Source of the DNA: Lepidodermella squamata
Lineage: Eukaryota > Gastrotricha
DNA: 64,000 nt
Assembly: GCA_047495785.1 (NCBI GenBank)
Contig: JBLDXI010000013.1
Span: 3,472,001 to 3,536,000, forward strand
Reading direction: 5' to 3'
Below the pieces are notes generated by a model. That model saw only the letters and a program-made list of their open reading frames with translations. It searched no databases and was not told the DNA's origin. The first letter of the stretch is position 1, and every line of letters starts with the position of its first letter. Position numbers and translations under genes: made by a program. This document shows positions 57,224 through 64,000 of the stretch, one piece after another.

Positions 57224-60200
57224 ATGATTTTCAGATTGACCAGCCTAATAGTTAGGTTGAGCTTCTTGATCGGGCATGTCGACCTCATGCTGGGCTATGA
57301 TGGCTTCTTTTCGCCGAAAAATTGCGGCAAAGACTATCGGCTGATAGCTGCTGATTCTTTCAGGCAAATCAGCAACACTGACATTCGATCATGTGCCGAT
57401 GCGTGTCATCAGACCGCATACCAAATGTGCCGATCGTTTTCGTACTACCCGGCCGGGTCGACGTGCTGGCTGAACTACGGCCATACAAACGAACTGTGGG
57501 ATGGCTTGGAATACCAGAAAGGGTGGTTCTACTACCATAAAGTAAGTTCAGGTTTATAAGCTCCTTTGCAGGTCACGTCCCCAGAGTTAACTATTCTCCA
57601 AAGCCGTTTTAAAGTTGCATAAGATAAGTGAAAGTCGTGCGCGTTAGGTCCACTCATAGAGAAAAGAGTTACCTATTCTCTATGGGTTCACCTCTTCTTT
57701 AAGAAATTTGATGATGAAATGGGGCATGTTTCAATATCTGGTTGTTTTTATACCAACACAATACCATGCTTTTATTCTCTATTGATTGAATGTAACGAAA
57801 AACCAGTGTTAAGCTCGCGTTATGCACACGCAATAACGTCGTAGTCTAATAAACAATTTAGTTGGATTGGGAATCCAACTACATACATGTAGTTTAATAA
57901 GCAAACTTTTAAAAAACTAGTTTATAAGGCAATCGAACACAATTATTGCGCAAAACATTGCCTAAGAAGACAGGCTCAAGTTTTGTCCAATCAACTAGAT
58001 TGATAGTGTAAAACACTGTTGGAAATGCATGTTTGACTATTAATGAGCCGTATTTTAATAAATACGATATAAAAGAGACAGAACGGTCAAGAAAACCACT
58101 ACAGACCTTCTTCACGGTTGGAATCTCAACATTTTCCATTACTCGAGCCTCGAGCAATACTTAGCCATTTCATCCTAATTGGTGTATTGGATCAATTGTT
58201 GCCGAATATTAAACTAGGTTTATGAGCAAATTGGCAAAAAACTAGTGGGATTCCCAATCCAACTAAATTGCTTATTAGACTACGACATATATAATAATAT
58301 GGGTGCTTTTCACTATATTGATGTGCGCGAAATACCACAAGCCTGGTATTTTTGGGTGTGACTTTGTCCGACAACCAAGTAACTTTTTAGTCATTTTGGT
58401 CATTTTTTGGGTTTCGAGGATGAAATAACCGGATATAAAAGACATTAGTCGAAAGAAAACGTTCCCCCGTATTTTTGTGTGGAAGAACGTCATATTCAAT
58501 CGATAGAGAACTGTATAAATTGTGTTCTGATATGATATCGTTAGCGACGTTGAATAACTCGGATTTAGGCGTGTTTATATCCGGTTGAAGGGCCCGGGTG
58601 ACAAGGAAAACGCGGCTTTTCAACATGAATGAAGAGGCAAAAACAAAGACTTTTTACTTGTCACCTATCACCTCGAAATGGAAGTAAACAAGCCTAAATC
58701 CGAGTTATTCAACGTCGCTAGCGATATGACACCCGCCACATTTGCCGACCTTGGGGATTCGACATTTTGCGAACTCAAGTAGCAATTTTATGTTCCTTTT
58801 CTTGGTTCGACCTTCAAAGCTTTTTAACACTAAATTTACATTAACTTCTGTTCCTCAGGAAGTTTATCAAGAGCCAACGCTATGCAAAGCAAATACGTAT
58901 CACGGTCAGCCGGAATTTCTCGATATATTACTATTAGTCATACTTTTTCGATTCCAAGTAGATTGCAGCACCGTGGTCAGATTAGGGAAAGGAGCTGGTA
59001 ACTACTCGTTTCAAACTGAAATCGGTGGCAAGGTGTTCAACACTGAATGCACCATTCGAGCCCCGGATATCTACCCGAGAGCAGGGTATAATTTACAAAA
59101 CTATTGTTAAATTGAACCCCTATTGAACTGAAACTTTCTAGAACCCACATAGGAGTCAGTGAACGTAAGCAAAAAATGATAGAAAAAAAATGAATGAGTG
59201 CATTTTTCATGACAGTTGCTATGGTTTTCTTCCGGCGTTTAGGTTGGTTTCCTTGCCATTTTTCGAGATTTTTCATAGCCTCATGTAAATGATAAAAACA
59301 TAGCGGTTCAGGACTACGACTTCAGCACGAAGTCATACTATGAATACAAATGGGGTAATGAGTGAGAAAAAATCCAATTACCTAGTTGCATGAAACTTAT
59401 ACATCGAAAGGCTTCGCATCTAAGACTAACGCAACCAAATGGATCGGTCTTGAAATCGGCAGTCAACTTACAACTGGAGGTTTCCACGATATTGCTTAAT
59501 ATTGTTAATTCCAAAGAAATATTTAAACACAGATTTTGCATTGGTTCTCACTACGTCGCAAACGTGGTGTGTACAGCTGTCATCCAGCGGCGCCCAGGCT
59601 CAACTTGTCCTGATATCGGAAACATCCGTTACCAACTGTGCTGTTTTCACCCACCGCCAGGGTCGTCTGATGCTGGCGACTCGATCACTCTGCGTATGTA
59701 AAGATCCAAACAGCAATAATCTCATTCTTTGCGGCTGCAATACACCAGCGATGGGAAAGGTTCGAAGAATAAATGCTGCATATTCACTGATGGTTTCATG
59801 TGTTTTTGGTCCATAGTATCGATATGAGAAAAGGGGTGTCATAATGGAAATTTACGACCCTCTGATAAGCATGGAGCCACTGCGATATTGGACCTTCAGC
59901 GGGACTTTAACGGCTAACATGCCTGTTCAAGCTCTACCGGCGGCAACTTTGTCGGTTACAGGGTGGTCGAAGATGTATCGTAAGTCTATTCTAATTCTTT
60001 TGGTTCATTCGTCGACTTTCTATTTTCAGCGCGTTGGAAAATAGTTTACCAAGTTTATGTGGCATATTATGGGAAATACGGTATGCTGACATTCAACTCT
60101 CCGATGAATTCAGAAGACGAGGGATACAAAATATGCTCGCAGACCTACGGATCGGTATTAGAGGGTGATTCCCGATCGCCCAACATGTTACATCTAACCG

Positions 60201-61827
60201 CGCACTCGCTCAATTTATTCGCCCAACCAACTCGCCCAGCCTACATATTTAATAAATTTGGAATTGTTTGTGCGCGCACGCGTTATGTCTATTGCAAAGT
60301 GCGCGCAAGCGAAAAGCTGTTTATTGCCGTTGCCGTTGCTGGCGTTTTCACATTTATCACAAAGTTGAAACATTATTATTTTTGATTTCATAACTTCCAT
60401 CTACTTGTTGTTTCTAGCCGGGCCTGTAAAGATTGCAAGAACAAATTTGGCATCCATTATTTTTATTGCCCACCTTGCGCCAAAAAAAAAGACTGAGGCC
60501 ATTGAAAGAGCGGTTCAATTTTACTGTAACTCACCTTAATACTTTCGCGCGTTTAATTGCTCTTCATTATAAAAGTCCCGCCGCCTCATTAACAGAATTC
60601 TGGTAGGAAGTGATAGAAAAAGTCGAGAAGCGTAAACGCGGTAGGCCGCCGAAGAATAAACAGGCAAGCTTAGCCTGCGCCTGGGACGCCTAGAATATGC
60701 GCGGCCGCCCGACCAAGGCTAAGCTTGCTACAATGCCCTCATCCGCGGCGTCAAGTGGCCCTATCAGCGCACCACCAGTTGCCTCGCCGGAACCTCGCTT
60801 TCTAGTTTACCTGGATTTGAGCCACAATAACCTGTATCGGAAATCGGAAATTACAATATCGCAACCGTCCTCTAAGGCTAAGAAGATTAAGGTGGGGAGT
60901 TCCAGGGCCGCATCCGCTCAAGCTAGCCCCGCGCGACTCGTAGTTTTCACGGAAAGGAGTGCCGGCCGTTATAGTGCTCTCTCCGATTGCCGCCGGCGGC
61001 GAATCTTCTCTGACGCCGAATATGATCAGCCCAAATACCTTTCTCGACTGTAGTTTTGATGGATTTTAATACCAGGAAGAAAAGGGAGAAAACGGGTTTG
61101 TTTACCACCGCTGTTATTGTAATCGAAAGTCGTCGATCGAAGTAGTCGATCGAAAGGGTGTATAGTAAAGGCTATCGACGTATATGCCTGAGTTCAGAGT
61201 TTATTATTGCCCAGTACTAGAGCTCAAATAAACAAACACTGTGAAACATTGCGAAACATTATTATTGCATTTTCAGACGGAATCGGCAGTAGTTTTTGCG
61301 AAGTATTCTAGATAAATTATTGGCCCCTATTTGTGATTCCGAGTCTTAATAAGCGCGGTGTCTTGTATGCGTGTATTCTTGCGTGAAATTTAAATCGTAT
61401 TAATTGGGCGAATTGGTTGGGCGAATGAGCGAGCGCGCGGTTGGGTGAAATAAGTTGGGCGATCGGTATTAGAAATTCAATTCTGGTTCATTATATTTAT
61501 TTTGATTATACTTATTGATATAGCTGTCCTCATGGCCGAATACATGCGCTACTGTGAATCCGGGTGATATTTACTTCGACCATTACGGCTACGGCGTGCG
61601 ATTCAATATGAGGAATGATCTAGGTGGTGGATGGTGGGTTGGGAGTAATTTCTTTGACACGTGGCAGGGTTGCTACACATGCTCGTGAGTGTATTGCGCA
61701 CTTTTCTTATTCCAATGCTTCAAATCCTCCATGCGTTTATTCAAGGCCTAATTATTATTATTACAACACTGAATGGTACGGCAGAGCTACTGGTGATTCG
61801 ATGGTTTTGCTCTACGCAGCACCTTAA
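57224..61827 (+). CDS. Secreted PAN/apple-like multi-exon protein, copy 2
   Basis: Exons about 57224-57541, 58859-58904, 58962-59085, a small one near 59,216-59,242, 59304-59354, 59411-59479, 59533-59759, 59817-59979, 60030-60154, 61524-61684 and 61746-61827. Exon 1 differs from copy 1 at only a few residues (RLTSLIV for RLSSLVV), with the same signal peptide and PAN-like Cys pattern. Late exons read GGGWWVGSNFFDTWQGCYTC and RPNYYYYNTEWYG...LLYAAP. All readable frames are open, so this copy may be functional. Intron 1 uses the usual GTAAGT donor. A 1.3-kb transposon sits in intron 9 directly at the donor site, whose sequence is duplicated on its far side. Function unknown; extracellular. Confidence 0.65.
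57838..58286. mobile_element. MITE with GTCGTAGTCTAATAA ends
   Basis: About 39-bp inverted ends: GTCGTAGTCTAATAAACAAT and TTTAGTTGGATTGGGAATCC on the left and their inverse on the right. 449 bp. It lies in intron 1 of PAN copy 2 and is absent from copy 1. Confidence 0.75.
58534..58727. mobile_element. Short TIR element with an empty site in copy 1
   Basis: Inverted ends of over 35 bp (GATATCGTTAGCGACGTTGA, then ATAACTCGGATTTAGGC) enclose a short GC-rich core. The corresponding place in copy 1 (47,330-47,345, TGTTCTGATATAAAAACC) is uninterrupted. Confidence 0.75.
60163..61464 (+). mobile_element. 1.3-kb DNA transposon in PAN copy 2, intron 9
   Basis: Imperfect inverted ends of about 65 bp (GATCGCCCAAC, CGCACTCGCTCA, TTCGCCCAACCAACTCGCCC). 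GGTATTAGA flanks both sides (part of a longer shared GATCGGTATTAGA), and the unoccupied site in copy 1 has it once. Internal codons include a Cys-pair motif (RACKDCKNKFG ... FYCPPCAKKKD, stop at about 60,497) and AT-hook-like RGRPTKAK and GRPPKNKQ. A 118-codon frame lies at 60,697-61,053. A nine-base duplication suggests a MULE-type element. No transposase core is seen, so it is probably non-autonomous. Confidence 0.7.
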
Positions 61828-62401
61828 ATTACGGTCAGCAGTGTGCCATCGATTCTTCGAAGATGAATATAAATCAAACTGTTATGAAAGTCCGATATAT
61901 TCATGATACATTCGTCCTATCGGGCCTAATAATATTTTGATTAATTCGATTCATTTGATCCCTTCGCATTTCAGCCCCAGAATAAACATATGGGATTGTA
62001 TGTTTTAGCTACATTGTGTATTGGATCATCAGCAAGGTGCTGCGTAACGACAGTTTCAATCTTGGCGCCTAAGACTTATGATATCGGAAATTCATCTATG
62101 GTTTCAAAATCGATATGATTTGAAATCTGAAGGCTTAATTATATCACTTAAACTGACAGCCGATAGCGCAAGATGTTCTTAATAGAGAGACCTATCGGTT
62201 AGACGTAAAGCTGAGTGTGCAAGTGCTGGGGCCTCAAATTTAGGGCGTGACCTCGGCACACCGCCTGTTGTTTGTCTTCGTTCTATCTCTTTTTCACCAC
62301 TGTTTGCCCCACTGAATCTGAATATTTATGTCACCACTTAAAAAACTATCGATTATAATTAGTAATTAGCATTATTCTTTCGAGATGTGTTACAACTAAT
62401 G

Positions 62402-62495
62402 AGTATTTAGGTTTTTTTTCTCCGAAACAGTCAAACAGCTACCAGCAGTTGAATTCGGTGTAAATAAAACGAATGTCTTCGACTGAGAGGAACCA
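62402..62495. repeat. Trace of a third copy of the duplicated unit
   Basis: CAAACAGCTACCAGCAGTTG followed by AATTC and TCTTCGACTG matches the upstream region of both PAN genes (about 44,845-44,900 and 56,898-56,955). It is cut short by the retrotransposon that follows. Confidence 0.55.
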
Positions 62496-62515
62496 ACAAT
62501 GGTATTCTAAACAAC

Positions 62516-63546
62516 AATTGTGTACTTAAACAACTCGGTATCTAGCAAATTTGATATTCCATCTGGAGTGCCACAGGGCTCCGTCCTTGGACCCTTGCTG
62601 TTCGTTGTGTACTTGCTATTCACTGATGACTGTATAAGGACTTCTTTAACTAAGTACTTCGCCGACGACACTAAGATCTATAATAAGATATCTTGTGTGG
62701 AAGATTGTCACAGTCTTCAAGCTGATTTGAACAATATCATCGAATGGTTTGCCGACAATGGGCTTAACATTAATAGCCAAAAATGTTTTGTTCTCCGCCT
62801 CAACGGCAAGAAATCTGCTGAAGTTGCTAATTTCAAGTACTCAATAAATGGTCACGAGATCGAGTTTGTTAAATCGATCCGAGACCTCGGAATTGAGGTA
62901 GACGAGAATCTAAATTTTAAATCGCACTGCTCTAAAATTATTGCCAAGTGCAACAGGATTTCGGGATTCATTTTGCGAACTTTCAAATCGAATAGTCTAC
63001 GACTTAAGGCTTTTAATGTCTATGTAATGCCACACCTCGACTATGCTTCCACTGTGTATTCTCCATATCTGCTAACAGTAATCAGTCGGCTCGAATCAGT
63101 TCTGCATAATTTCCTGAAAAGGATGACAGGTTACAGGGTGACTGACTACAAAGTCCTACTCCAAATGTTTAGCATGAAAACTCTCGAAAATAGACGTTGT
63201 CAACGTGACTTGATACTAATGTTTAAATTATATCGTGGTTTTGTTGATGTTGATTTTGGTTTATTTTTTAACAAATCCAGCAACAAATATGCTGACACGC
63301 ACAGGCTCTCATTGCCTATGTGCCACAGAGACTGCTTTAAGTTCTCTTTTCTTAGAAGGTATGTAATATTATGGAACAAGCTGCCTTTAGACATTGTTAA
63401 TGGCTCTTTAGCTAATTTTAAATTGTTTGTTGATAATTTGGATAATACGAAGTTTTTGATATCTACAGTGAGGCGCCTTTGATTGCTAATAATCCTTGAG
63501 ATTGATTGCAAGCCGGTATAAAATAAATAAAAATAAAATAAAATAA
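62516..63546 (+). mobile_element. 5'-truncated non-LTR retrotransposon
   Basis: The insertion consists of the C-terminal part of a reverse-transcriptase ORF and a short A-rich tail of AAATA repeats (63,519-63,546). Endonuclease and the N-terminal RT blocks are missing, typical of incomplete target-primed reverse transcription. It interrupts the third-copy trace. Confidence 0.75.
62520..63482 (+). CDS. Reverse transcriptase, C-terminal part (LINE, CR1/jockey-like)
   Basis: An open frame of 320 codons. It contains GVPQGSVLGPLLFVVYLLFT (RT block 4) and KYFADDTKIYNK with the catalytic FADD motif, followed by NGLNINSQKCFVL and FVKSIRDLGIEVDENLNFKS. The thumb and C-terminal region end PLDIVNGSLANFKLFVDNLD. 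This order is typical of CR1/L2/jockey-type elements. The start lies inside RT, so the protein is not complete; the ATG at 62,520 is only the first in frame. The frame has no stop, so the insertion is fairly young. Confidence 0.85.
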   Translation: MYLNNSVSSKFDIPSGVPQGSVLGPLLFVVYLLFTDDCIRTSLTKYFADDTKIYNKISCVEDCHSLQADLNNIIEWFADNGLNINSQKCFVLRLNGKKSAEVANFKYSINGHEIEFVKSIRDLGIEVDENLNFKSHCSKIIAKCNRISGFILRTFKSNSLRLKAFNVYVMPHLDYASTVYSPYLLTVISRLESVLHNFLKRMTGYRVTDYKVLLQMFSMKTLENRRCQRDLILMFKLYRGFVDVDFGLFFNKSSNKYADTHRLSLPMCHRDCFKFSFLRRYVILWNKLPLDIVNGSLANFKLFVDNLDNTKFLISTVRRL

Positions 63547-64000
63547 ACATTGCCGTTAACAAGTGAAAAGAAGAGCTTGGCTAAATTTTTGACATCGTGA
63601 GATTTTGATACCCCTTTCAAGGTCAATGAACGAGGAGTCTGAATGAAAAACGAAAAAGGTTGATAGTCATCAGGGTTGCTGGGAAAACGGGCTTCAAATT
63701 TTACGCGTGAAAATGACTAATTTCGAAAAATGCGCGCCTAAAAAATTAGTCATTTATTGCATCAGTTAATAATTCGTCGGTCAATTAATTCTGATTTCAT
63801 TTTTTTATTCACTGTCGAGTTTTTTGGGGTAATCTGAGGTGAGGAATCTTGCTAGATATTAAAAAAATTTGGCGGAATCAAGCTATGGTTTCCACGTAAA
63901 CCTAAATCGATAGGCCTTTTTGGCGACACTTTTGTCGGATAGAAGTCTTTGTGTGAAATTATCGATTAAATAACGTATGCACCAATGTGATCACACCAGC
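63547..64000. other. No gene recognised
   Basis: Window end. Only short frames; nothing recognised. Confidence 0.35.

Larger units (their letters stand above)
55998..62255. repeat. Segmental duplication, copy 2
   Basis: Partner of 43,804-50,456, same orientation, about 12 kb downstream. It carries its own insertions: MITEs at 57,838 and 58,534 and a 1.3-kb transposon at 60,163. The copies still share introns and flanks at high identity. Confidence 0.85.

Overview
This is eukaryotic nuclear DNA from an invertebrate animal. The genes have short GT-AG introns (often 47-60 bp), signal peptides and animal-type families: a GABA-B-like class C receptor, a Na+/K+-ATPase alpha-type pump, a collagen prolyl 4-hydroxylase alpha-like protein, a sigma-class GST, a CYP3-clan-like P450, and PAN/apple and EGF-like proteins. 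Many intergenic spaces and introns carry DNA transposons and MITEs. An ecdysozoan such as a tardigrade would fit, but the sequence alone does not prove the taxon.

Layout. 0-10.6 kb: three minus-strand two-exon GABA-B-like receptor units (one a frameshifted pseudogene), with a LINE fragment and a perfect hAT-type MITE between them. 11.8-17.7 kb: a secreted EGF-like Cys-rich gene and a prolyl 4-hydroxylase gene lacking its 5' exon. 17.9-21.7 kb: a Mutator-like element (MULE) whose transposase is fused to a Ulp1/C48-like protease domain, nested inside a PIF/Harbinger-type MITE. 22.2-26.5 kb: a seven-exon P-type ATPase of the Na+/K+ type with several cation-site residues replaced. 28.0-30.4 kb: a fourth receptor. 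31.3-35.1 kb: three tandem paralogues of an unrecognised four-transmembrane family. 35.9-40.9 kb: a detoxification-type group of GST, WrbA-type quinone reductase and an internally shortened P450. 43.3-62.3 kb: a segmental duplication of about 6.5 kb carrying a secreted Cys-rich gene (5'-truncated in copy 2) and an 11-exon PAN-domain secreted protein gene, with trace of a third copy. The two copies act as empty-site controls for several transposon insertions. 62.5-63.5 kb: a 5'-truncated non-LTR retrotransposon with an open reverse-transcriptase reading frame.

Gene interplay. The receptors share a conserved promoter block and differ mainly in sequence, as expected of a recently amplified orphan receptor family. 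GST, quinone reductase and P450 could serve xenobiotic or oxidative metabolism. The remaining genes show no obvious shared pathway. All exon joins are read by eye from splice signals, reading phase and paralogue comparison, with no transcript support.
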